Shown: positions 1 to 5,588 of the stretch, in pieces
Layout: every line of letters begins with the position of its first letter
Numbering within the stretch: the stretch's first letter is position 1
Assembly: GCA_013695005.1 (NCBI GenBank)
Contig: JACDBJ010000580.1
Span: forward strand, 1 to 6,926
DNA: 6,926 bases
Direction of reading: 5' to 3'
From: Pseudonocardiales bacterium
GTDB lineage: Bacteria; Actinomycetota; Actinomycetes; Mycobacteriales; Pseudonocardiaceae
Notes under the pieces: model-generated
What the model was told of the DNA's origin: nothing
Database searches by the model: none
Seen by the model: only the letters and a program-made list of their open reading frames with translations
Translations under genes and position numbers: made by a program

Positions 1-701
1 GCAACGGCCGCTGGGCCAACGCCCGCGGGCTGCCCCGCACCGAAGGGCACCGTCGCGGCGAGGCGGCGCTGATGGACGTCGCGCGCGGCTGCATCGAGCT
101 GGGCGTGCGCTGGCTGTCGGCGTACGCGTTCTCCACCGAGAACTGGAAGCGCAGCCCCGACGAGGTCCGCTTCCTGATGGGCTTCAACCGGGACGTGATC
201 CGGCGCAGGGTGGACGAGATGCACACCATGGGCGTGCGCGTCCGGTGGGCCGGGCGGCGGCCCCGGCTGTGGCGCAGCGTCATCCGCGAGCTGGAAGTGG
301 CGGAGGAGAAGACGCGCGACAACACCGTGCTGACGTTGACTATGTGCGTCAACTACGGCGGCCGCGCCGAGATCGCCGACGCGGTCCGGCAGATCGCCGC
401 GCTGGTGGCCGCCGGGAAGGTCAACCCTGGCAAGGTCGACGAGAAGATGATCGCCCGCTACCTCGACGAGCCGGACATGCCCGACGTCGACCTGTTCGTG
501 CGTTCCTCCGGCGAGCAACGCACCTCGAACTTCCTGCTCTGGCAGTCGGCATACGCGGAGATGGTCTTCTTGGACACGCTGTTCCCCGAGTTCGACCGCC
601 GCGACATCTGGCGGGCCTGCGAGATCTACGCCGGGCGCAACCGCCGCTTCGGCGGCGCCGTTGACCTTTCTGGCGACGTCCCAGGCGGTGCGGCATCGTG
701 A
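1..701 (+). CDS. uppS: Isoprenyl (decaprenyl/undecaprenyl) diphosphate synthase, 5' end outside the window
   Basis: This is a cis-prenyltransferase that condenses isopentenyl diphosphate onto an allylic primer to make the long-chain polyprenyl diphosphate carrier used for peptidoglycan and arabinogalactan precursors at the membrane. The window opens inside the family's first signature: the visible part reads [10 protein letters not shown], and its catalytic Asp lies just upstream of base 1. Further signatures are [11 protein letters not shown], the [10 protein letters not shown] segment, and [20 protein letters not shown] near the C-terminus, which holds the diphosphate-binding arginines and the active-site Glu. 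About 233 residues are visible, so roughly 20-30 are missing. The segments match M. tuberculosis Rv2361c (long-chain) much better than Rv1086 (Z-farnesyl synthase). RSSGEQR carries Ser where RTSGEQR is commoner, a conservative change. The stop overlaps the next GTG start (GTGA, 698-701). Confidence 0.96.
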   Translation, partial: NGRWANARGLPRTEGHRRGEAALMDVARGCIELGVRWLSAYAFSTENWKRSPDEVRFLMGFNRDVIRRRVDEMHTMGVRVRWAGRRPRLWRSVIRELEVAEEKTRDNTVLTLTMCVNYGGRAEIADAVRQIAALVAAGKVNPGKVDEKMIARYLDEPDMPDVDLFVRSSGEQRTSNFLLWQSAYAEMVFLDTLFPEFDRRDIWRACEIYAGRNRRFGGAVDLSGDVPGGAAS

Positions 702-1087
702 TCGACGTGGGCCTGGAGACCGCGCGCCTCGCGCTGGAGAAGTACCACGACGTGCGGGTGGACGACGACGGCGCGCTGACCTTCCGGCACGGTGACGTGC
801 CGTGCGCCGTGCAGGGCATCCAGCTCTCCGAGGGGCTCCCGATCCTGACGATCACCTGTGTGGTGGCCTGGGATCTCGACGCCGACTCCGACCTGCCGCT
901 GCAGCTCGCCGAGTGGGCCGGGCAGGGCCTGTTCGGCACGCTCGGTGCGGTGCGCTCGGACAAGGGCTGGGACATCACGCTGCGCTATGCGTTCCCCTCC
1001 ATCGGGCTGCAGGACCAGGCCATGGGCACGCTGTTGATGCTGGTGGTGTCCAGCGCGTCGCAGCTCCGGGTGGACCTCCTGCCCTGA
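698..1087 (+). CDS. Small conserved protein of unknown function, possibly YbjN-like
   Basis: A 129-residue soluble protein with no signal peptide or membrane segment. The GTG start lies inside the uppS stop (GTGA overlap), so it is very probably translationally coupled to uppS; a weak AGGCGG lies about ten bases upstream. The sequence alternates short beta-like strands with a helix at the start ([15 protein letters not shown]), one in the middle ([20 protein letters not shown]) and one at the end ([20 protein letters not shown]). This resembles the YbjN / type III secretion chaperone-like fold, but I recognise it only by general shape and no catalytic motif is visible. In M. tuberculosis a hypothetical gene (Rv2360c) also sits directly downstream of uppS. 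Whether this is its orthologue cannot be decided here. The gene is confident, the family is not. Confidence 0.85.
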   Translation: MIDVGLETARLALEKYHDVRVDDDGALTFRHGDVPCAVQGIQLSEGLPILTITCVVAWDLDADSDLPLQLAEWAGQGLFGTLGAVRSDKGWDITLRYAFPSIGLQDQAMGTLLMLVVSSASQLRVDLLP

Positions 1088-1089
1088 GC

Positions 1090-2085
1090 GTGCTGTCATC
1101 ACGCGTGACGCAGCGCCGGGTCGAGATCGAGTCTGTCGACGACGACGAAGGCTTCTGGCAGGACCGTGACACCGTGCTGGCGTGCCTGCAGGAGACACCT
1201 CCCCGCATACCGCCCTGGTTCGGTTACGACGCGCTGGGCTCCGAGCTGTTCGAGGAGATCACGGAGCTGCCCACCTACTACCCGACCCGGGTGGAGCACG
1301 GACTGCTGCAGCGCCACGCCGCGGAGATCGCCGAGCGACTCGACTGCGAGCAGGTCGTGGAGCTGGGCAGTGGCAGCGCCAAGAAGACCCGGCTGCTGCT
1401 CGCCGCCTGCACCACCCTGCGCCCGACGACGTACGTGCCGGTCGACGTCACCCGCGAGATGCTCGTGACCAGCGGCGACGCGCTCACCGCCGAGTTCGCC
1501 GACCTGCGGGTTCACGGGATGTGGGGCCGCTACGAGGCGGCTCTTGCGCGGCTGCGGGAGCGCACCGACCAGCTCGCCGTGGTGTTCCTGGGCAGCAACC
1601 TCGGCAACACCACACCCGACGAGCGGGCCGCCCTGCTCGCCGAGATCGCCGCGACGCTCAAGCCCGGCGACCGGTTCCTGATCTCGGTCGACCTGGACAA
1701 GCCGGGGGCGTTTCTTGATGCCTGCTACAACGACCCGCTGGACGCCTCGGCGTTCGCCCGGTTCCGGCTCAACCACCTCACCCACCTGAACCAGCGGTTC
1801 GGCGGCGACTTCGAGCTGCATTGCTACTACCCCCGCGCGCACTACGACGCCGCGAGCGCCACCGTCGAAGGGCACCTCTACGCCACCGAGGACCACACGG
1901 TCTTGCTGCGCGAGCTGGGGATGAAGCTCGACCTGCGGCGCGGCGACTCGATCAACGTCGGGTTCTCCGCGAAGTTCCACCGCCCGGAGTTCGTCGCAGA
2001 CGTCTCGACGCTGGGCTTCACGCTGGACAGGCAGTGGATCGACGCGGTGTGGCAGTACGGGCTGTTCCTGTTCGTCCGGCAGTGA
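1090..2085 (+). CDS. EgtD-like amino-acid N-alpha-methyltransferase with altered side-chain pocket
   Basis: A 331-residue SAM-dependent methyltransferase of the EgtD family (Methyltransf_33), which trimethylates the alpha-amino group of an amino acid; in EgtD the product is hercynine from histidine. Visible in order: WFGYDALGSELFEEIT (43-58), YYPTR (63-67), SAM motif VELGSGSAKKTR (90-101), acidic VD (118-119), and FLGSNLGN (166-173). Aligned with M. smegmatis EgtD, the backbone-binding residues are kept: Tyr39, Tyr56, Asn166 and Tyr206 correspond to Tyr46, Tyr63, Asn173 and Tyr213. Ser284 is Ser293. The two residues facing the imidazole are lost: Met252 is Gly261 and Glu282 is Gly291. A substrate other than histidine is therefore likely. 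I chose GTG 1090, two bases after the previous stop, because it gives the family's usual length; GTG 1105 is possible and neither has a good ribosome site. No egtB or egtC lies nearby. Confidence 0.93.
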   Translation: MLSSRVTQRRVEIESVDDDEGFWQDRDTVLACLQETPPRIPPWFGYDALGSELFEEITELPTYYPTRVEHGLLQRHAAEIAERLDCEQVVELGSGSAKKTRLLLAACTTLRPTTYVPVDVTREMLVTSGDALTAEFADLRVHGMWGRYEAALARLRERTDQLAVVFLGSNLGNTTPDERAALLAEIAATLKPGDRFLISVDLDKPGAFLDACYNDPLDASAFARFRLNHLTHLNQRFGGDFELHCYYPRAHYDAASATVEGHLYATEDHTVLLRELGMKLDLRRGDSINVGFSAKFHRPEFVADVSTLGFTLDRQWIDAVWQYGLFLFVRQ

Positions 2086-2119
2086 CGCGCCCTCAGGCCC
2101 CAGAGGTTGAACGGGCGCG
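2086..2119 (+). terminator. Possible GC-rich hairpin after the EgtD-like gene
   Basis: Directly after the stop codon, CGCGCCC (2086-2092) is a perfect reverse complement of GGGCGCG (2113-2119), with a 20-base loop. There is no T-run behind it, so it is not a classic intrinsic terminator. It sits in one of only two gaps of about 60 bases on the plus strand and may mark the end of the first transcript. In DNA this GC-rich a seven-base match can arise by chance. Confidence 0.28.
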
Positions 2120-2136
2120 GCGCTGGGTACTTAGCC
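2107..2136 (+). promoter_or_regulatory. Weak candidate promoter before the HemK2-type methyltransferase
   Basis: TTGAAC at 2107-2112 resembles a -35 box, and TACTTA (2128-2133) is the nearest AT-richer hexamer, at a short spacing of 15 bases. The next gene lacks a clear ribosome site, which would fit a leaderless or near-leaderless transcript starting near 2140-2146. The -35-like element overlaps the right arm of the hairpin region. This is only a suggestion from base composition. Confidence 0.2.
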
Positions 2137-2145
2137 ACCGTGACA

Positions 2146-2799
2146 ATGTTGTGGCGACCGCCCGGTGTGTACCGGCCCCAGGACGACACGTCGCTGCTGA
2201 TCGAGGTGATGCACCGCGGTGGATACGCCCCGGGGCGCACCGTCCTCGACGTCGGAACCGGGACGGGTGCGGTGGCCATCGCGGCCGCCCGCGCCGGAGC
2301 GTCCGGTGTCACCGCCGTCGACCTGTCCCTGCGTTCGGCGATCGCCACCTGGCTCAACAGCCGGCTTCACCGCGCGCCTGTCACGGTCGAGCACGGTGAC
2401 CTGTTCGCACCAGTGACGGGGCGGCGGTTCGACCTCGTACTGAGCAACCCGCCGTATGTGCCGTCCAGCGGCGGGATGCTGCCGCGGCACCGCAAGGGCC
2501 GGTCATGGGATGCCGGTCCTGACGGCCGTTTCCTGCTCGACCGCATATGCGACGGTGCGCCTTCCGTCCTCACCGACGACGGCCTGCTGCTGATCGTGCA
2601 GTCCGAGCTCTCCGGCGAGGAGGCCACGCTGGAGCGGCTCGCCGCCGCCGGGCTGACCGCGACGGTGATGGCCCGCAGCCACATCCCGTTCGGCCCGGTG
2701 CTGCGGTCACGCGAGCAGATGCTCCGGGAGCGCGGCCTGCTGCGCCCGAACCAGCGCGACGAGCAGATTCTCGTGATCGAGGCCCGACGCAGTGACTGA
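2146..2799 (+). CDS. HemK2/MTQ2-type SAM-dependent methyltransferase
   Basis: A 217-residue class I methyltransferase. It carries the SAM-binding loop VLDVGTGTGAVAI (33-45), an acidic residue at the end of strand 2 (AVD, Asp59), GDLF (84-87) and the NPPY tetrad (101-104), which in HemK/PrmC enzymes positions an amide or amino nitrogen for methylation. The opening RPPGVYRPQDDTSLL is typical of the short HemK2/MTQ2 branch. The N-terminal helical release-factor domain of bacterial PrmC is absent. HemK2/MTQ2 modifies a glutamine in eukaryotic and archaeal release factors; bacteria lack that target, so the substrate here is unknown and could be a protein or a small molecule. Start: ATG 2146 puts the conserved opening at the N-terminus; in-frame GTG 2140 is an alternative, and TTG 2107 would add 13 unconserved residues. 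The stop overlaps the next start by 8 bases. Confidence 0.9.
   Translation: MLWRPPGVYRPQDDTSLLIEVMHRGGYAPGRTVLDVGTGTGAVAIAAARAGASGVTAVDLSLRSAIATWLNSRLHRAPVTVEHGDLFAPVTGRRFDLVLSNPPYVPSSGGMLPRHRKGRSWDAGPDGRFLLDRICDGAPSVLTDDGLLLIVQSELSGEEATLERLAAAGLTATVMARSHIPFGPVLRSREQMLRERGLLRPNQRDEQILVIEARRSD
2779..2782 (+). promoter_or_regulatory. Ribosome binding site for the CDGSH protein
   Basis: GAGG lies nine bases before the GTG at 2792, inside the end of the methyltransferase gene. It supports GTG 2792 as the start and coupling of the two genes. Confidence 0.55.
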
Positions 2800-3058
2800 C
2801 CGAGATCGCCGCGTCCTGATCACCGACGACGGTCCGCTGCTGATCCACGGGCCGATCGACGTAGAGCTGCCTGACGGCAGCCGGGTGCGTTCGGACCGGG
2901 CCGTGACCGCGCTGTGTGTCTGCGGACGCAGCCGCAGGCGCCCGTTCTGCGACACGAGCCACCGTCCGCGGGCTCGCCGGGCCGAGTCCGACCCCGCCGA
3001 GTCCGACCCCGCCGTGTCCGACCCCGCCGTGTCCGACCCCACGGAGTCCGACCAGTGA
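2792..3058 (+). CDS. CDGSH-type iron-sulfur protein with acidic repeat tail
   Basis: An 88-residue protein of the CDGSH (mitoNEET-like) family, which binds a redox-active, acid-labile [2Fe-2S] cluster through three Cys and one His. The motif is CVCGRSRRRPFCDTSH (42-57), giving ligands Cys42, Cys44, Cys53 and His57. The family pattern CxCxxSxxxPxCDGSH is met except that Thr replaces the Gly after the Asp. Residues 1-41 form short strands with no membrane anchor, so it is probably cytosolic. Residues 64-88 are a low-complexity acidic tail of five-residue units (AESDP/AVSDP) encoded by a 15-base tandem repeat. It overlaps the methyltransferase by 8 bases and the following oxidase by 4 bases, so the three are almost certainly co-translated. 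A likely role is passing electrons or clusters to the oxidase, which is inference from context. In this branch single-motif CDGSH proteins probably work as dimers. Confidence 0.93.
   Translation: MTDRDRRVLITDDGPLLIHGPIDVELPDGSRVRSDRAVTALCVCGRSRRRPFCDTSHRPRARRAESDPAESDPAVSDPAVSDPTESDQ
2981..3055 (+). repeat. 15-base tandem repeat coding an ESDPA tail
   Basis: Five successive 15-base units of the form GCC-GAG/GTG-TCC-GAC-CCC code for AESDP, AESDP, AVSDP, AVSDP and TESDQ. Units 1 and 2 are identical and units 3 and 4 are identical; the last is degenerate. The unit length is a multiple of three, so copy-number changes would lengthen or shorten the acidic tail without breaking the frame. Confidence 0.95.
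3043..3046 (+). promoter_or_regulatory. Ribosome binding site for the di-iron oxidase
   Basis: GGAG, eight bases before the GTG at 3055, lies within the last repeat unit of the CDGSH gene. It favours GTG 3055 over longer upstream readings. Confidence 0.55.
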
Positions 3059-4068
3059 CCTCGACCATCGCCCGGCGCCGCGCTCCTGTCCTGCCGGCGC
3101 CCCGCGGACCGGTTTCGGAGTTCGTGCTGGCCGCACTGCGCGACGGGTCGCTCACGTTGCCGCCGGTGGATGATGACCTCGACGGTTACGGCGAGGACGT
3201 CCAGCTCACGCTCTACTGCCTCTACGAGCTCCACTACCGCGGCTTCGAGGGCGTGGACCCCGACCGGGAGTGGGATCCGCTGCTGCTCGCGGTGCGCGCC
3301 GAGCTGGAACGGGCCTTCCTGCTGGCGTTGCAGGCCGACGTCACGCCATCCGACGACGTCGCCGTGGCGCTCGACGCCTTGCTCGTCGAGCCGGCGGACG
3401 CGTGGGGTGTCTCCCATCATCTGCGCCGGGACGGTGAGCTGTGGCAGCTGCGGGAGTACGTCGCGCACCGCTCGCTGTACCACCTCAAGGAGGCCGATCC
3501 CCAGGCGTTCGTGATCCCGCGCCTTGACGGCGTGGCCAAGGCAACGCTGGTCACGATCGAGCACGACGAGTACGGCGCCGGTGACCCGGATCGGATGCAC
3601 TCGCGGCTGTTCGCCGACATGATGCGCGGCCTCGGGCTGTCCGACGGCTACGGGCACTACGTGGACGCGGCGCCGGCGGAGACGCTAGCGGAGGTCAACT
3701 TCATGTCGTTGTGTGGCCTGCACCGGCGGCTGCGGGGTGCGTTGGTCGGCCAGTTCGCGACCGTCGAGCTGACGTCCTCGCCAGGGTCGGACCGGCTGGT
3801 CAAGGCGATGCGCCGGATGGGCTGCGACGACGCCGTCGCGGCGTTCTACTCCGAGCACGTCGAGACCGACGCCGTGCACGAGCAGCTCATCCGCCGAGGG
3901 GTGCTCACCCCGCTGCTGGCCGACGAGCCAGAGCTGGCCGCGGACGTCGTCTTCGGGATCCGGGCCAGCACGCTACTGGCCGGTCGCCTCGGTTCGTTGC
4001 TGCTGGAGCGGTGGGCCGCCGGCGAACCGTCGTTGCGCCATCCGCTGCCGGCAGCGCCCTTACCCTGA
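3055..4068 (+). CDS. Haem-oxygenase-like di-iron oxidase (iron-containing redox enzyme family)
   Basis: A 337-residue, mostly helical soluble protein of the haem-oxygenase-like di-iron oxidase/oxygenase superfamily (Haem_oxygenas_2 type), which uses a non-haem di-iron site and O2 for desaturation, C-C cleavage or N-oxygenation. The last metal helix reads EHVETDAVHEQ (267-277), matching the CADD pattern H-x3-D-x2-H as His268, Asp272 and His275. Glu238 (VELTSS), 30 residues earlier, and His182 with Asp179 or Glu172 in DEYGAGDPDRMH (171-182) fall at spacings like those of CADD and UndA, and are my candidates for the other ligands. Other marks are AHRSLYHLKEADP (137-149) and GLHRRLRGALVG (221-232). 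Residues 1-120 form an extra N-terminal region. The GTG start overlaps the CDGSH stop (GTGA). The substrate is unknown; the CDGSH protein is a plausible redox partner and the methyltransferase a pathway partner. Confidence 0.88.
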   Translation: MTSTIARRRAPVLPAPRGPVSEFVLAALRDGSLTLPPVDDDLDGYGEDVQLTLYCLYELHYRGFEGVDPDREWDPLLLAVRAELERAFLLALQADVTPSDDVAVALDALLVEPADAWGVSHHLRRDGELWQLREYVAHRSLYHLKEADPQAFVIPRLDGVAKATLVTIEHDEYGAGDPDRMHSRLFADMMRGLGLSDGYGHYVDAAPAETLAEVNFMSLCGLHRRLRGALVGQFATVELTSSPGSDRLVKAMRRMGCDDAVAAFYSEHVETDAVHEQLIRRGVLTPLLADEPELAADVVFGIRASTLLAGRLGSLLLERWAAGEPSLRHPLPAAPLP

Positions 4069-4073
4069 GGAGC

Positions 4074-4535
4074 ATGGTCGAGGTCAGACGGATCGTCGAG
4101 GATGAGGCTGCCCAGGTCGCGGCGTTGTGGGACCGCATGTGCCGGGACGCCGTGGACGGCGGCCCGCTGACCGAGCGTGGCCGGCACAACATCGAACGGA
4201 TGCTCGCGGCCTCCGCCGAGCACGGCGACGGCTGCTGCCTGGTCGCCGTTGACGAAGGGGCACTGGTCGGGTTCGTGTGCTGCGAGGTCAGCGCCGGCGC
4301 CGGGCTGCTGCCGGGCCTCGTCGGGGAAATCTCCGCGCTCTACGTCACGCCGGACGCGCGGCGTCGGGGCACCAGCAGCAGGTTGGCCGACGCTGCGGTG
4401 ACCTGGCTTCGGCGGCGCGGGGCTGGCACCGTCCGCACGCTGGTGTGCATCGACGCGGCGGACACCCGACGGTTCTGGGAGCAGGCCGGCTTCGCCGCCG
4501 ACATGGTGTGCCTGTCGATGTACCCGGCCGACTGA
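4074..4535 (+). CDS. GNAT family N-acetyltransferase
   Basis: A 153-residue acetyltransferase of the GNAT fold, which moves an acetyl group from acetyl-CoA to an amine. Motif A is clear: the strand VGEISALYVTPDARRRGTSSRL (residues 83-104) leads into the CoA pyrophosphate loop RRRGTS, where Ser replaces the usual Gly/Ala of R/QxxGxG/A. Near the C-terminus, DAADTRRFWEQAGF is the standard motif B helix and strand. The N-terminal part VRRIVEDEAAQVAALWDRM is the usual opening helix. The start is ATG 4074, five bases after the previous stop. GAGGAG (4067-4072) overlaps that stop and is unusually close to the ATG (one base), so initiation may depend on coupling to the oxidase gene. The substrate cannot be read from the sequence. 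It may belong to the oxidase operon or simply be carried along. Confidence 0.93.
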   Translation: MVEVRRIVEDEAAQVAALWDRMCRDAVDGGPLTERGRHNIERMLAASAEHGDGCCLVAVDEGALVGFVCCEVSAGAGLLPGLVGEISALYVTPDARRRGTSSRLADAAVTWLRRRGAGTVRTLVCIDAADTRRFWEQAGFAADMVCLSMYPAD

Positions 4536-4601
4536 CCGCACGCTGCTCGGATCTCTCGGTTTCCCCTCGGCGGGCCGGCGTGAGCTGACAACATTCCGCG
4601 T
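4536..4601 (+). promoter_or_regulatory. 66-base gap before the permease, likely promoter, possible leaderless start
   Basis: This is the larger of the two real gaps on the plus strand and probably carries the promoter of the permease and TIGR03943 pair. There is no purine-rich ribosome site before ATG 4602, which suggests leaderless translation, common in actinomycetes. The only AT-richer patch is TGACAACATT (4586-4595). Its first seven bases resemble the left half of an actinobacterial Zur box (TGAAAAC-N-ATTTTCA type), but the right half does not match, so operator function is doubtful. No clear -35/-10 pair was found. Confidence 0.4.
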
Positions 4602-5588
4602 ATGACGGCCGTGGTCAGCCGTATCCGGATCACCTCGCTGCAGGTGTTCTGCGCGGTGCTGGTGGCCGCCGTGCTGCTGCAGGGGCTGATCACTTCGGCG
4701 TTGGATGCCCCGGCGGCCCGGACCGCGTCCACCGTGTTCGTGGCGGTGTGCGTGCAGGCGTTGCCGTTCCTGGTGCTCGGCGTCCTGCTGTCCGCGTTGA
4801 TCACGGCGTTCGTCTCGCCGCGGGTGTTGCGGCGGGTGCTGCCGCGGAGTTCCGCGGCGGCGGTGCCGGTCGCCGGGCTTGCCGGCGTCGTGCTGCCGGG
4901 GTGCGAGTGCGCCGCCGTCCCGGTCGCCCGCAGGCTGATCGGCCAGGGTGTCGCTCCGGCGGCGGCGCTAACGTTCCTGCTGGCCGCTCCGGCGATCAAC
5001 CCTGTCGTGCTGGTGTCGACGGCGGTGGCCTTCCCCGGCGAGCCCGGAATGGTGGGTGCGAGGTTCTTCGGTTCGCTGGCCACCGCGGTCGGGATGGGCT
5101 GGCTGTGGACCCGGCTGGGGCGAGCGGAGTGGATCGCCGAGCGCGCCCGCCGCCGGGTGGACAACGCGGATCGGCAGCGTTGGGCTGTGTTCGCCGAGAC
5201 CGCCCGTCACGACCTCGTCGAGGCCGGCGGGTTCCTCGTGCTCGGGGCGCTGTTCGTCGCGGTGCTGGGCGTGCTGCTGCCGGCCAGCTGGACCGACGCG
5301 CTGGCCGGTCAGCTCGTCGTCGCCGTCCTGGTGATGGCGCTGCTCGCGGTGGTGCTGGCGCTGTGCAGCGAGGCTGACGCGTTCGTCGCAGCGTCGTTGA
5401 CGACCCTGCCGCTGCTGCCCCGGTTGGTCTTCCTCGTGGTAGGGCCGGCCGTCGACGTCAAGCTGATCGCCCTTCAGGCAGGCACGTTCGGGCGCGCTTT
5501 CGCCGCCAGGTTCGCGCCGGCGACGTTCGTGGTCGCCGTGCTGTGCGGCACCGCGGCGGGGCTGCTGGTGCTCGGCGGTGCACGGTGA
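4602..5588 (+). CDS. Permease of the DUF318 / ArsP-YraQ family
   Basis: A 328-residue integral membrane protein with about eight to ten hydrophobic segments in two halves separated by a charged cytoplasmic loop (about 170-205). It belongs to the PF03773 permease family, relatives of which (ArsP) export organoarsenicals; many members are of unknown substrate. Hallmarks are LPGCECAAVPVARRL (98-112), with Cys101-Glu-Cys103 in the first half, AAPAINPVVL (128-137), and the partner motif ALCSEADAFVAAS (253-265) in the second half. These paired Cys/acidic motifs could form a metal or metalloid path. The gene starts at ATG 4602 after a 66-base gap and ends in a 4-base GTGA overlap with the TIGR03943 gene, the constant partner of this permease branch (like ycgR-ycgQ in Bacillus). 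The adjacent zur suggests a zinc link, which is inference. Confidence 0.93.
   Translation: MTAVVSRIRITSLQVFCAVLVAAVLLQGLITSALDAPAARTASTVFVAVCVQALPFLVLGVLLSALITAFVSPRVLRRVLPRSSAAAVPVAGLAGVVLPGCECAAVPVARRLIGQGVAPAAALTFLLAAPAINPVVLVSTAVAFPGEPGMVGARFFGSLATAVGMGWLWTRLGRAEWIAERARRRVDNADRQRWAVFAETARHDLVEAGGFLVLGALFVAVLGVLLPASWTDALAGQLVVAVLVMALLAVVLALCSEADAFVAASLTTLPLLPRLVFLVVGPAVDVKLIALQAGTFGRAFAARFAPATFVVAVLCGTAAGLLVLGGAR

Noticed and set aside
802..1089. A 96-codon N-terminal extension of the EgtD-like gene
   Set aside because: It would cover most of the preceding small gene in another frame and is low-complexity Ala/Gly/Arg; the family length is met by starting at 1090.
1099..1980. Long minus-strand reading frame (293 codons) opposite the EgtD-like gene
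   Set aside because: Antisense shadow of a clear methyltransferase, with no recognisable motif.
2107..2145. TTG start at 2107 for the HemK2-type methyltransferase
   Set aside because: The added residues are not family-like and no ribosome site precedes it; the conserved RPPGVY opening begins just after ATG 2146.
2141..2154. TGACAATGTTGTGG as a Zur or other operator palindrome
   Set aside because: Only ACAA-TG-TTGT is symmetrical, it overlaps the start codon, and the outer bases do not fit a Zur box.
2707..3657. Long minus-strand reading frame (316 codons) across the CDGSH and oxidase genes
   Set aside because: It lies opposite three well-supported genes and has the composition expected from third-position GC bias; no domain is recognisable.
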